Of a stretch of 64,000 nt of DNA, positions 16,192-24,750 are shown one piece after another; positions within the stretch are counted from its first letter, which is position 1; each line of letters opens with the position of its first letter. The notes beneath the pieces were generated by a model that was given only the letters and a program-made list of their open reading frames with translations, was not told the DNA's origin and did no database searches. The translations under genes were made by a program, and so were the position numbers. Source of the DNA: Mesorhizobium carmichaelinearum (lineage in GTDB: Bacteria > Pseudomonadota > Alphaproteobacteria > Rhizobiales > Rhizobiaceae). Where the stretch lies: assembly GCF_900199455.1 (NCBI RefSeq), contig NZ_FZQR01000014.1, positions 62,001 through 126,000 on the forward strand, read 5' to 3'.

Positions 16192-17259
16192 ATGAAACTG
16201 AAGACAGTTTGCGCCGGATTGGCAGCGCTTGCCATCTCCGCAATCGCCGTCGGCACAGCGCCGAGCCGCGCCGAGGACAAGAAGCCCTACACCATCTATC
16301 TCTCGAACAATTTCGTCGGCAATGACTGGCGCCAGCAGATGGAGCGTGTCGCCACCGTGTCAGTCAACAAAGGGCCGCTGAAGGGCCGCGTCGACCTCAA
16401 GATCGAGAATGTCGAGAACACCGTCCAGGCGCAGATCAACTCGCTGAACAACATCATCCGCCAGAAGCCGGATGCCATCCTCGTCGATGCCGGCTCGGAT
16501 TCGGCGCTCAACCCGACCATCAAGAAGGCCTGCGACGCCGGCATCGTCGTCATCAGCTTCGACCAGGTGGTGACCGAGCCCTGCGCCTATGCCGTCGCTT
16601 CCGACTGGGACCGCATCCCTTCCGTCATGGCCGAGTGGATGGCCACGCAGCTTGGCGGCAAGGGCAACATCATCCTCGACCGCGGCCTCGCCGGTGCGCC
16701 GATCTCGGCGCAGCTGCAAGGGGGCTATGAGAAGGTTCTGGCCAAATATCCCGACATCAAGGTCGTCGGCTACTACAACGGCAACTATGCGCTCGGGCCG
16801 GAGCAGTCCGGCGTGGCGGCACTGTTGGCGGCCAATCCAAAGATCGACGGTATAATGACGCAAGGCTATGGCTCCGGCGCCATCCAGGCGCTGAAGGATG
16901 CCGGCCGGCCGATCGTCCCGGTTGTCGGTTTCTCCTACAATGTCGCCGCCGTGACCTGCGCGCAGACGCAAGGCGCCAAGTGCATCCTGGGCTCCAACCC
17001 GGCCTATCTTTCCTCGGAAGCGATCAAGCTGGCGGTCGACATTCTCGACACCGGCAAGAAACCGGCCGAACGTTCCGTCTCGGTCAAGGGGGATTTCGTC
17101 ACCACCGACCCCTTCGAGTCCAAGCTTTATCCGGGCACCAAGATGATCAAGATCGCGATTGGCGAAAATGCCTTCCCCGATCAGGCGCCCGGCCTGACGC
17201 TGCCGATCACGCCCGACTGGGTCGAGATCACCGCTGCGGAAGCCGCCGGTACCAAGTAA
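16192..17259 (+). CDS. Sugar ABC transporter substrate-binding protein, copy 2
   Basis: This 355-residue precursor has a signal peptide ending around APSRAED and shares long identical blocks with copy 1, including KKPYTIYLSNNFVGNDWRQQM and VQAQINSLNNIIR. Differences cluster in segments likely to contact ligand; for example copy 1 has GSPFNLTTTSC where this copy has GFSYNVAAVTC. The ribosome-binding site is AAGGAGGAGAG. It is a tandem duplicate that may bind a related sugar with different affinity, or be used under different regulation, since a LacI-type site precedes it. Confidence 0.93.
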   Translation: MKLKTVCAGLAALAISAIAVGTAPSRAEDKKPYTIYLSNNFVGNDWRQQMERVATVSVNKGPLKGRVDLKIENVENTVQAQINSLNNIIRQKPDAILVDAGSDSALNPTIKKACDAGIVVISFDQVVTEPCAYAVASDWDRIPSVMAEWMATQLGGKGNIILDRGLAGAPISAQLQGGYEKVLAKYPDIKVVGYYNGNYALGPEQSGVAALLAANPKIDGIMTQGYGSGAIQALKDAGRPIVPVVGFSYNVAAVTCAQTQGAKCILGSNPAYLSSEAIKLAVDILDTGKKPAERSVSVKGDFVTTDPFESKLYPGTKMIKIAIGENAFPDQAPGLTLPITPDWVEITAAEAAGTK

Positions 17260-17280
17260 CATCCGGTACCACGACCCTGT

Positions 17281-17306
17281 CTCCCGGCATCGCGAGATGT
17301 CGGGAG
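17281..17306 (+). other. Stem-loop with GCGA tetraloop between binding-protein and ATPase genes
   Basis: CTCCCGGCATC and GATGTCGGGAG form an 11-bp RNA stem (with one G-U pair) closed by GCGA, a GNRA tetraloop. There is no U-run after it, so it looks like an mRNA-stabilising or processing hairpin rather than a terminator. Such elements often keep binding-protein mRNA abundant while less reaches the ATPase and permease genes. It overlaps the ATG at 17297, which argues for the downstream start at 17327. Confidence 0.6.
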
Positions 17307-17326
17307 AGCTTTTCGAAGGCGGAAGC

Positions 17327-18829
17327 ATGGACCTCGTCACCGTCAAAGGCCTGTCCAAACGCTATGGCGGCATCGTCGCGCTGAGCGAGGCGACATTCAG
17401 CGCCCGTGCCGGCGAGGTGCATGCGCTGCTTGGCGAGAACGGTGCGGGCAAGAGCACCTTCATCCAGATACTGTCGGGCGCCGTGCAGCACGATGGCGGC
17501 TCGATCATGGTCGATGGCCAGGAGTATCGCCCGGCCAATCCGGATGCGGCGCAGGCGCGCGGCATCGCCGCCGTCTTCCAGGAACTGTCGCTGATCCCCG
17601 ACCTCAGTGTCGAACAGAACATCTGGTTCCGTCACGAACCAAGGACGTTGCTGCGCACCGTCAATCGCGGCGAGATGCGCCGCAAGACGCTGGCGCTGCT
17701 GGAAAAGTACAATTTCCCGGCGCTGCGCCCCGACCAGGAACTGCGGCGGCTGACACTGGCCGAACGGCAGATCGTCGAGATCGCCAAGGGCCTGGCCAAG
17801 GACCCGCGCATCCTGATCCTCGACGAGGCGACGTCGGCGTTGCCCGCGCGGGAAGCGGAGTGGTTGCTCAAGCTCACCCGGCAACTGGCCGCTGAAGGCA
17901 GGCTGGTCATCTTCATCTCGCACCGCATGGCCGAGGTCCGTGCCATCGCCGACCGGCTGACTATTTTCCGCAATGGCAGTACCGTCGCCGCGCATGAGGC
18001 CGATGCCGTCTCCGACAATGAGATCGTCACCCAGATGATCGGCCGGCGTCTCGACCGGCTCTACCCCGAGCGCGTGCCGACAGCGACCGACCGCATCGCT
18101 CTAGGGGTAAAAGGGTTTTCGAGCGGCAGCCGGCTCTCCGGAGTCGATTTTGCCTTGCGCGAAGGCGAAGTGCTCGGCGTCGGCGGCTTGCAGGGTCATG
18201 GCCAGCGCGAACTGTTCCAATCACTGTTCGGCGCCACCAGGGCGAGCGGCACGATCGAACTGTGGGGCAATCAGGTCTCGATCAGCAATCCGCGCCAGGC
18301 GCTGACCGGCAAGGACGGCATCGCGCTGGTGCCAGAGGACCGGCGCGGACAGGGCTTGCTGTTGACCAAGAGCGTGCGCGAGAATTTGACGCTGTCGGTC
18401 ATCAAGCGCTTCACCGAAAACGGCTTGCTGAGCCGGCAAAAGGAGGCCGCTCTGGTCAAGGAGATGGTCGACTTCCTGCGCATCAAGGCCGGCACGCCCG
18501 AACAGCTTGCCGGCACTTTGTCCGGCGGCAACCAGCAGAAGGTCATCTTCGGCAAGATGCTGCTCACGCAGGCGCGCGTGCTGTTGCTCTACGATCCGAC
18601 GCGCGGCGTCGATGTCGGCACCAAGCGTGAGATTTTCCAGCTGATGCGCGACCTCGCCGCCAAGGGCTATGCGATCCTGTTCCATTCCAGCGACATGCCC
18701 GAACTCGTCCATGTCGCCGATCGCGTGCTGGTCATGCGCAACGGCCGCATTGCCGCGACGCTGGAAGGAGATCACATTTCGGAGGAGGAAATCCTGCGCG
18801 CGGCCATGCTTGAAACCAAGGCGGCCTGA
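17327..18829 (+). CDS. Sugar ABC transporter ATP-binding protein (two ABC domains)
   Basis: This protein of about 500 residues has two fused ABC domains, as in RbsA and MglA. Domain 1 has Walker A GENGAGKST, a signature region LTLAERQIVEIAK and Walker B ILILDEATSA. Domain 2 has LSGGNQQK, but its Walker B reads VLLLYDPTRGVDVG, with Y-D where D-E is usual, so the second site is probably weak or non-hydrolytic. The start at 17327 lies after the stem-loop; an ATG at 17297 falls inside it. It powers import through the two permeases that follow. Confidence 0.93.
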   Translation: MDLVTVKGLSKRYGGIVALSEATFSARAGEVHALLGENGAGKSTFIQILSGAVQHDGGSIMVDGQEYRPANPDAAQARGIAAVFQELSLIPDLSVEQNIWFRHEPRTLLRTVNRGEMRRKTLALLEKYNFPALRPDQELRRLTLAERQIVEIAKGLAKDPRILILDEATSALPAREAEWLLKLTRQLAAEGRLVIFISHRMAEVRAIADRLTIFRNGSTVAAHEADAVSDNEIVTQMIGRRLDRLYPERVPTATDRIALGVKGFSSGSRLSGVDFALREGEVLGVGGLQGHGQRELFQSLFGATRASGTIELWGNQVSISNPRQALTGKDGIALVPEDRRGQGLLLTKSVRENLTLSVIKRFTENGLLSRQKEAALVKEMVDFLRIKAGTPEQLAGTLSGGNQQKVIFGKMLLTQARVLLLYDPTRGVDVGTKREIFQLMRDLAAKGYAILFHSSDMPELVHVADRVLVMRNGRIAATLEGDHISEEEILRAAMLETKAA

Positions 18830-18832
18830 GGC

Positions 18833-19861
18833 ATGGTGATGTCCGCGGAGCACCCTATGGAGATGGCGCAAAGGCCGGCCGAAACGAAGCTCACCAAGCC
18901 GGCCATCGACTGGCGCGGCCGCTTGCTCGACCGTGCGCCGTTCCTGGTCGCCTGCCTGATGCTGGCCCTGATCATCGGCATCTATGGCGGTCTGCAATCC
19001 GGCGTCTTCTCGCTGGACGAGCTCAACCTCGACACGGCGGCGGCGATGACGCTGATGCTGGCGGCGACCGGTCAGACCATCGTTCTGGTGCGCGGCGGCA
19101 TCGACCTGTCGATCGGCGGCATGATCAGCCTCGGGACGGTGATCGCCGCAACGCGCTTCACCGACAATCCGTCGACCACGGCGCTTTGGGCGCTGGTCAT
19201 CCTGGCGCTCGGCTTCCTCATCGGCGCGCTCAACGGCCTGCTGATCTCGCTGCTGAAGCTGCAGCCCTTCCTGGTCACGCTCGCCACCTGGTCGATCCTC
19301 AACGGCGTCGCCATGATCATCCTGCCAACCGATGGCGGCAGCGTTCCCGGCTGGTGGGTCGGCTTTGCCTCCGCCCAACTCATCGGCTTGACCAGCCCGG
19401 TCTGGATGTTGCTGGCGCTGCTGTTGTTCTGGTGGTGGTTCCGTGCGACGCGCGTCGGTATCGCCATCCAGGCGACCGGCTCCAACGAAAAGTCGGCCTT
19501 CCTGTCCGGTGTCTCGATCGCCAGAGTCAACCTCGTCACCTATGGTCTCTCCGGCCTGTTCGCGGCGGGTGCGGCGCTGTTCCTGGTGACGCAGACCGGC
19601 ACCGGCTCGCCGACCATCGGCAAGGATTACATCCTGCCCTCGGTGGCGGCGGCGGTCATCGGCGGCGTCAGCCTGTTCGGCGGCCGCGGCCATCTCGCCG
19701 GCACGCTGATCGGCGCCTTCGTGCTGACCCTGATCGGCAATCTGGTCTTCGTCCTGCACGTGTCGAGCTACTGGCAGCCGGTCGCGTCCGGCGTCATCCT
19801 GCTGCTCTCGGTGCTGGCCAGTTCCGTTGCCGAGAAAGCTGCAAGGAACCGCGTCCAATGA
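18833..19861 (+). CDS. Sugar ABC transporter permease 1
   Basis: This protein of about 342 residues is a BPD_transp_2 family permease. It has a hydrophilic N-terminal tail of about 45 residues, then multiple membrane segments, with RGGIDLSIGGMISLG near residue 87 and AAAVIGGVSLFGGRGHL near residue 280. It begins 3 bp after the ATPase stop codon. In-frame ATGs also lie at 18839 and 18857, so the exact start is uncertain. Its stop overlaps the next permease start (ATGA). It probably forms a heterodimeric channel with permease 2. Confidence 0.92.
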   Translation: MVMSAEHPMEMAQRPAETKLTKPAIDWRGRLLDRAPFLVACLMLALIIGIYGGLQSGVFSLDELNLDTAAAMTLMLAATGQTIVLVRGGIDLSIGGMISLGTVIAATRFTDNPSTTALWALVILALGFLIGALNGLLISLLKLQPFLVTLATWSILNGVAMIILPTDGGSVPGWWVGFASAQLIGLTSPVWMLLALLLFWWWFRATRVGIAIQATGSNEKSAFLSGVSIARVNLVTYGLSGLFAAGAALFLVTQTGTGSPTIGKDYILPSVAAAVIGGVSLFGGRGHLAGTLIGAFVLTLIGNLVFVLHVSSYWQPVASGVILLLSVLASSVAEKAARNRVQ

Positions 19862-20826
19862 GCGCCTTCCTCGCCCGCAATCGCCTCATCGTGCTTGCCT
19901 ATGCCGGCATGGTGGTACTGCTCCTGGTCACGGCACTGTTCTCGCCGGGCTTCCTTTCGGTTTCCAACATGCGCTCGACCGTCGTGCTCGCCGCCTTCGT
20001 CGGCATCGTCGCGCTCGGCCAGACCTTCGTCATCATCGGCGGCGGCATCGATCTGTCGGTGCCCTGGGTGCTGAATTCGGCGGCCATCATCATGGCGCTG
20101 CTGTGCGGCGGCCAGGATCTGCCGCTGGTCTGGGTGATGCCGCTGCTGCTCGCCGGCGGTGCCTTCATCGGGCTGATCAACGGCGTCGGCGTCGCCCAGT
20201 TCGGCGTGCCGCCGATCATCATGACGCTGGCCACCAACGTCATCCTGCAGGGACTGATCCTGGTGCTGACCGGCGGCTCGCCGACCCCATCGGCGCCAGC
20301 CCTGATCCAGTTCCTGTCGGTCGGACGCATCGGCGGTTTTCCGGTGATTGCGCTGATCTGGCTGGCGCTGACCCTGGTGGCAACGCTGCTGCTCTCCAAG
20401 GCGGCGTTCGGCCGCCATCTCTATGCGCTCGGCACCAGCGCCACGGTCGCCGAATTCTCCGGCGTGCCGACGGCGCGCACCACCATCCTGACCTATGTCA
20501 TCTCAGGCCTCACCGCCGCCTTCGCCGGCATGCTTTTGACCGGCTATTCCGGCCAGGCCTATCTCGGCATGGGCGACGCCTATCTGTTCACCTCGATCGC
20601 TGCGGTGGCGATCGGCGGCGCCTCGATCCTCGGCGGCAGCGGCCATTATCTCGGCACCGTCGCCGGTGCCATGGTGCTCACCATCCTCACCGGTCTTTTG
20701 CCGGCGCTGAATCTGTCGAGCGGTGCGCTGCTCGTCGTCTATGGCGCGGTGATCCTGATCACCGTGTCGATCGGCAGTGAGACCTTCGCGAGTCTCGGTG
20801 GCAGGCTGCGCAGGAAGGAGAGCTGA
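19858..20826 (+). CDS. Sugar ABC transporter permease 2
   Basis: This 322-residue inner-membrane permease is of the same family as permease 1, with GGGIDLSVPWVLNSAA near residue 60 and AAVAIGGASILGGSGHYLG near residue 255. The ATG at 19858 overlaps the previous stop by 4 bp. Two different permease genes with one ATPase gene point to a heterodimeric membrane part. The SMP-30 gene follows after 2 bp, which ties uptake to lactone hydrolysis. Confidence 0.92.
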   Translation: MSAFLARNRLIVLAYAGMVVLLLVTALFSPGFLSVSNMRSTVVLAAFVGIVALGQTFVIIGGGIDLSVPWVLNSAAIIMALLCGGQDLPLVWVMPLLLAGGAFIGLINGVGVAQFGVPPIIMTLATNVILQGLILVLTGGSPTPSAPALIQFLSVGRIGGFPVIALIWLALTLVATLLLSKAAFGRHLYALGTSATVAEFSGVPTARTTILTYVISGLTAAFAGMLLTGYSGQAYLGMGDAYLFTSIAAVAIGGASILGGSGHYLGTVAGAMVLTILTGLLPALNLSSGALLVVYGAVILITVSIGSETFASLGGRLRRKES

Positions 20827-20828
20827 CC

Positions 20829-21710
20829 ATGGTCGAAATCACGTGCGTCGTCGATGCCAGGGCCGAACTCGGCGAAGGCACGCTCTGGGACCCGAAGGCC
20901 GGCGTGCTGTGGTGGATCGACATCTGGAAGAAGCTGATCCACCGCTACGACCCCGCGACCGGCAAGGACGAAACCTTCGAGACACCGGAATATCTCGGCT
21001 GCCTCGGCCTGCGCGAGAAGGGCGGTCTGGTGCTGACCATGACCAACGGCTTCCATTTCTTCGATCCGGCGACCGGCAGGTTCGAGGCGATCGTCGACCC
21101 GGAAGCGCATATGCCGAAAACCCGCTTCAACGACGGCAAGCCCGACCGCCAGGGCCGCTTCTGGTCGGGCTCGATGTTCGAGGTGCCGGGCGAGCCGATC
21201 GAATTCATCGGCGCGCTCTACCGGCTCGATTCCGATCTTTCCGTGCACAAGATGATCGACGGCATCGGCTGCTCCAATGGTTTGGCCTGGAGCCCGGATT
21301 CGAAGACCATGTATTTCTCCGACAGCCATTCCGGCGCGGTGTGGGCCTATGATTTCGATCCCGTCACCGGCGACATCGAGAACCGCCGCACCTTTATCGA
21401 CATGACGGCGACCGGCGGCGTCGCCGACGGCGCCACCGTCGATGCCGAGGGCTGCTACTGGGTCACCATCCCGGTGACCAGCAAGGTCTGTCGCTATGAT
21501 CCCGATGGCGAATTGATGCAGACCGTGGTTCTGCCGACTGACTTGCCGACCTGCTGCGAATTCGGCGGCAAGGACCTCGACATCCTCTATGTCACCTCGG
21601 CCGTGCTCAAGCGCCCGGCCAGCCACTTCGTCCGCCAGAAGAATCCAGGCGGATTGTTCGCGCTCGATGTCGGCGTCAAGGGCCTGACCCTGCCTGCGTT
21701 CAAGGGATAA
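20829..21710 (+). CDS. SMP-30/gluconolactonase family lactonase
   Basis: This 293-residue protein belongs to the SMP-30/regucalcin/gluconolactonase beta-propeller family. Probable metal ligands are visible in the usual places: Glu16 in GEGTLW, an Asn in CSNGLAWSPD and an Asp in GVADGATVD. It probably hydrolyses a sugar lactone to the aldonic acid, which one of the enolase-superfamily enzymes in the locus could then dehydrate. It is the last gene of the transporter operon. Lactone identity is not evident. Confidence 0.9.
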   Translation: MVEITCVVDARAELGEGTLWDPKAGVLWWIDIWKKLIHRYDPATGKDETFETPEYLGCLGLREKGGLVLTMTNGFHFFDPATGRFEAIVDPEAHMPKTRFNDGKPDRQGRFWSGSMFEVPGEPIEFIGALYRLDSDLSVHKMIDGIGCSNGLAWSPDSKTMYFSDSHSGAVWAYDFDPVTGDIENRRTFIDMTATGGVADGATVDAEGCYWVTIPVTSKVCRYDPDGELMQTVVLPTDLPTCCEFGGKDLDILYVTSAVLKRPASHFVRQKNPGGLFALDVGVKGLTLPAFKG

Positions 21711-21760
21711 GCCTGCGTTGCCCCGCTTACGTCACTCACGGGCGGAGCAAGCAGCGAGCA

Positions 21761-21780
21761 TCGTTCCGGTACCGAAACGA
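21761..21780. promoter_or_regulatory. Near-perfect palindrome TCGTTCCGGTACCGAAACGA
   Basis: This 20-bp sequence equals its reverse complement except for one base pair and contains CCGGTACCG, similar to the core of the LacI-type sites at 8243 and 16105. It lies in the gap between two convergent genes, which is odd for an operator. It has no loop or U-run typical of a terminator. Function is unknown. Confidence 0.35.
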
Positions 21781-21801
21781 CACCGAGTATGTGGGCTGCC
21801 T

Positions 21802-22017
21802 TTAACGTTTGACCGCGCGTGCCGCGCGGCGAACGCTCAGCAGCAGGATGGCGAGGCAGCCGACCAGCAGCAGCGCCCCGCCGAGCAGCGGCGGTAGCGC
21901 CAGCAGCTTCACCGCCGCCGCGACGGCGGCCACCAGCACCAGCGCCAGCAGCGCCAGATTGCCGTCATCGACGAACATGCCGAAGAATTCCCTGGCAACA
22001 AGACGAATGGCGTTCAT
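21802..22017 (-). CDS. Small membrane protein, hypothetical
   Basis: This 71-residue protein has two adjoining hydrophobic stretches (about residues 20-40 and 44-62) and a basic C-terminus (RRAARAVKR). Its start overlaps the stop of the upstream membrane-protein gene by 4 bp, so the two are almost certainly co-translated. I do not recognise a family. It may be an accessory subunit of the larger membrane protein. Confidence 0.7.
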   Translation of the reverse strand: MNAIRLVAREFFGMFVDDGNLALLALVLVAAVAAAVKLLALPPLLGGALLLVGCLAILLLSVRRAARAVKR

Positions 22018-22772
22018 CGGGCGAGCCCTCCAACGGACACAGGGTAGGTGCTGCGCAACCAGCGAACCATGGCAAAGGACGCCAGCGCGACGATGGCGAA
22101 GATGGCGAGCAGAGCGAGATCGGCGCCCGGCCAGTCGGCGCCGATTCCTTCGCCGGTCCAGAAGATGCCGAAGCTGGTCAGCATCAGCCCGACCACGAAT
22201 TTCAGCGCATTCTCCGGCACGCGCGCCAGCGGCCGGTGCACTGCCAGGCCGATAAGCATCACCAGGATGAACGCCGCCAGCGCGCCCAGGCTGGCGTAGA
22301 GCGTCTGCCCATGCGCGGCGCCGACGGCAATGACGATGAACACCACCTCGACACCTTCGAGCAGCACCGCCTTGAACGACGCCAGGCCGGCGAGGTAGTC
22401 GGCGCGGCGGTCATTGGCCTGCTGGTTGAGGGCGGCGGTCTCCTTTGAAAAGGCCGCCTCCTCGTCATGCAGGGCGATGACGCCGACACTGCGCAGGATG
22501 GCCTTTCGCAGCCAGCGCATGCCGAACAGGATCAGCAGCACGCCGACGACGAATTGCAGCGTGGTGATCGGCACCAGCGCCAGCAGCGGCCCGAACGCCA
22601 GCACCAGCGCCGCCAGCAACGCAAGCGCCAAGGCGGCGCCCGTCAGCGCCGGGCGCCAGCTGCGCGTCACGCCGACCGCTAGCACGATGGTGAAGGCTTC
22701 GACGACCTCGACGAAAGAGGCGAGAAAGGCCGCCGTGATCGTCGAGAGGATGGGCGTCAGCGTCTGCATCAA
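22014..22772 (-). CDS. COG4280-like integral membrane protein
   Basis: This protein of about 252 residues has six to seven predicted membrane segments. Two similar halves each begin with an acidic motif in a membrane segment: FVEVVEAFTIVLAVG near residue 20 and LLEGVEVVFIVIAVG near residue 135. The repeated glutamates in a two-repeat transporter resemble cation-transporter families such as FTR1 in layout only. I recognise it as like the uncharacterised COG4280 group. The 181-bp region upstream (22773-22953) holds an inverted repeat TGTGGT-CAGC-ACCACA at 22843-22858, a possible operator. Confidence 0.75.
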   Translation of the reverse strand: MMQTLTPILSTITAAFLASFVEVVEAFTIVLAVGVTRSWRPALTGAALALALLAALVLAFGPLLALVPITTLQFVVGVLLILFGMRWLRKAILRSVGVIALHDEEAAFSKETAALNQQANDRRADYLAGLASFKAVLLEGVEVVFIVIAVGAAHGQTLYASLGALAAFILVMLIGLAVHRPLARVPENALKFVVGLMLTSFGIFWTGEGIGADWPGADLALLAIFAIVALASFAMVRWLRSTYPVSVGGLAR

Positions 22773-22953
22773 GGCTTCCTGTCTTGCTTCGTTCGCCCCG
22801 GATCTTCCGGACGGCTTTCCCGGTGGTCCGGAATCACATGTGTGTGGTCAGCACCACATAGCGCTCCGGAGGTAGCGGGAAAGCAAGCACCAACCGGGCG
22901 GTGCTTGGGCCGATTGAGTTGCGCACGCCGCGGCTGCGGGACGCACGCCTGGA

Positions 22954-23583
22954 TCAGATCAGGCCCGACATGTCGGAGAAGGCCATCGCCTTGCGCAGCA
23001 GCTCGGCAAAGCGTTCGCCGGCCGCTTCGCGCGGGCCGCTATTGTCGATCGTGGTAACGCCGGGGCCGGACAGCGTGACGTTGGCGCTGCGCGCCAGGCG
23101 CGCCAGCACTTCGCCGCGCGACTCGCGACCGCGCATCGCCAGCCGCTCGGCCAGCACGTCATGCGAGGCGGTGATCTCGACAATGGCCAGATTGGCATAG
23201 CGCTCGCGCAAGGTGGGAATGATCGCCCGCGACACATTGGCGACGGCGACGTGGCCATTGGCGACCGACCAGTCGACGTCGGCAGGCAGGCCGTAGTGCA
23301 GGCCATGCGCTTCCCACGAAATGGCGAAGGCGCCGTCGGCCTCGGCCTCGACGAAGGCGGCGTCGGCCAGCGTGTCGTGGTCCTCGCTCGCCGCATCGCT
23401 CGGCCTGGTGATGACGCGGCGGACGAACTCCAGCCGCGTCTCATCGGCGAAGAGCGTACGGGCGTAGCCGATCACCGTGTCCTTGCCGGCACCGCTGGGC
23501 CCCACGACGGCGACAAAGACGCCATGGCGGATCGGAAACGTTTCAGCCGACAGTTCACGCTCGATCAAGGCCGACACCATCAT
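22954..23583 (-). CDS. phnN: Ribose 1,5-bisphosphate phosphokinase PhnN
   Basis: This protein of about 209 residues has the guanylate-kinase-like fold of PhnN. PhnN phosphorylates ribose 1,5-bisphosphate to PRPP in the C-P lyase pathway. The P-loop GPSGAGKDT lies near residue 29, followed by the RRVITRP substrate segment and an ISWEAHGLHYGLP region. Its start overlaps the end of phnM. The core C-P lyase genes phnGHIJKL are not in this window. Confidence 0.9.
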   Translation of the reverse strand: MMVSALIERELSAETFPIRHGVFVAVVGPSGAGKDTVIGYARTLFADETRLEFVRRVITRPSDAASEDHDTLADAAFVEAEADGAFAISWEAHGLHYGLPADVDWSVANGHVAVANVSRAIIPTLRERYANLAIVEITASHDVLAERLAMRGRESRGEVLARLARSANVTLSGPGVTTIDNSGPREAAGERFAELLRKAMAFSDMSGLI

Positions 23584-24719
23584 GCGACCCGGCGTCCCTG
23601 TCGCCAGACGGTGCGCACCACCGGAACATGGTCGTCGACGCGCACGCGCACCAGATCGGCGCGGCGGCCCTGCTCGATGATGCCGCGGTCGTCGAGGCCT
23701 ACGGCCTCGGCCGGGTTCTTCGAAACCATGGCGACCGCCTGCGGCAGCGAAATCCCTTCGACCATGTCGCCGAGGAAGAAGGCCGACTGGATCAGGCTGA
23801 ACGGAATGTAGTCTGAAGACAGGATGTCGAGCAGGCCGTCGCTGGCCAGCGTGCGCGCCGAGACATTGCCTGAATGCGAGGCACCACGCATGACGTTGGG
23901 CGCCCCCATCAGCACGCCGAGGCCGGCGGCCTTCGAAGCGCGTGCCGCTTCTTCGGTGGTCGGGAACTCGGCGACCCGCACACCTTGCTCGATCGCCTCG
24001 TCGACATGGCCCGATGTGGCGTCGTCATGGCTGGCCAGCACGATGCCGCGCTGATGGCAGGCGGCGGCGATCACCGCGCGGTTTGGTGCCGAATTGCGTG
24101 CCGATTCCGCCATCCGCTTCTCGCAGAACAATTTGAAGTCGCGATCGGTCAGCTTCAGCTTGCGCTGGTAGTAGTAGGCATAGGTTTCGAGATTGACGAA
24201 CTGGCGCTGTCCGGGGGCATGATCCATCAGCGAGGCCAGCTTGACCCGGTCGTCCTCGTCGAAATTGGCGAAGGCCTGCAGGCAGTCCGGCGCCGAAACC
24301 TCGCAGCGCAGATGCAGGAAGTGATCGGCGCGCAGCCGATCCTGCGCGACGCTGTCCTCGATCGCGTCGGCCAGCTTGCGGATATCGGCGGAGGTGAGAT
24401 CGGCGTCCTCGTCCATGCCGACGCGCAGCGCGTCGAGCACGGTGGTGATGCCGGCGGTCGCCACCTGCGCGTCATGGGCAAGCACGGCGGCGATCGGGTT
24501 CCAGCGCACCTTCGGCCGCGGCGCGTAATGGCCTTCGAGATGGTCGGTGTGCAGTTCGACCAGCCCGGGAATGACATAGTCGCCACCCATGTCCTCGCCG
24601 GCCCGGCCAGAACCTGCATCGATGCCGGCGATAAAGCCGTCACGCAGCACCAGCGACCCCTCGACGATCTCGTCGGCAAGCACGATGCGGGCGTTGGAAA
24701 GAACGGTCTCGGCGGTCAT
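23580..24719 (-). CDS. phnM: Alpha-D-ribose 1-methylphosphonate 5-triphosphate diphosphatase PhnM
   Basis: This 379-residue amidohydrolase-superfamily protein matches PhnM, which removes pyrophosphate from ribose 1-methylphosphonate 5-triphosphate during phosphonate breakdown. Visible metal-site motifs are VELHTDHLEGHYAPRP near residue 55 and LASHDDATSGHVDEA near residue 230. VMRGASHSGNVSA and the C-terminal region are typical of the family. Its stop overlaps phnN by 4 bp. Confidence 0.93.
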   Translation of the reverse strand: MTAETVLSNARIVLADEIVEGSLVLRDGFIAGIDAGSGRAGEDMGGDYVIPGLVELHTDHLEGHYAPRPKVRWNPIAAVLAHDAQVATAGITTVLDALRVGMDEDADLTSADIRKLADAIEDSVAQDRLRADHFLHLRCEVSAPDCLQAFANFDEDDRVKLASLMDHAPGQRQFVNLETYAYYYQRKLKLTDRDFKLFCEKRMAESARNSAPNRAVIAAACHQRGIVLASHDDATSGHVDEAIEQGVRVAEFPTTEEAARASKAAGLGVLMGAPNVMRGASHSGNVSARTLASDGLLDILSSDYIPFSLIQSAFFLGDMVEGISLPQAVAMVSKNPAEAVGLDDRGIIEQGRRADLVRVRVDDHVPVVRTVWRQGRRVA

Positions 24720-24750
24720 TTCAGGCAGTCCTTGTCTGGGTAGTGCTTGT

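Noticed and set aside
17246..17271. Two CCGGTACCA copies around the end of binding-protein copy 2 as operators
   Set aside because: The first copy is coding sequence and neither has the full TGGTACCGGTATCA element. Evidence is too weak to call a site.
18221..19858. A 545-codon minus-strand frame opposite the ATPase and permease genes
   Set aside because: It is opposite two clear ABC transporter genes and is rich in Gln, Asp and Arg with no domain; an antisense artefact of codon bias.
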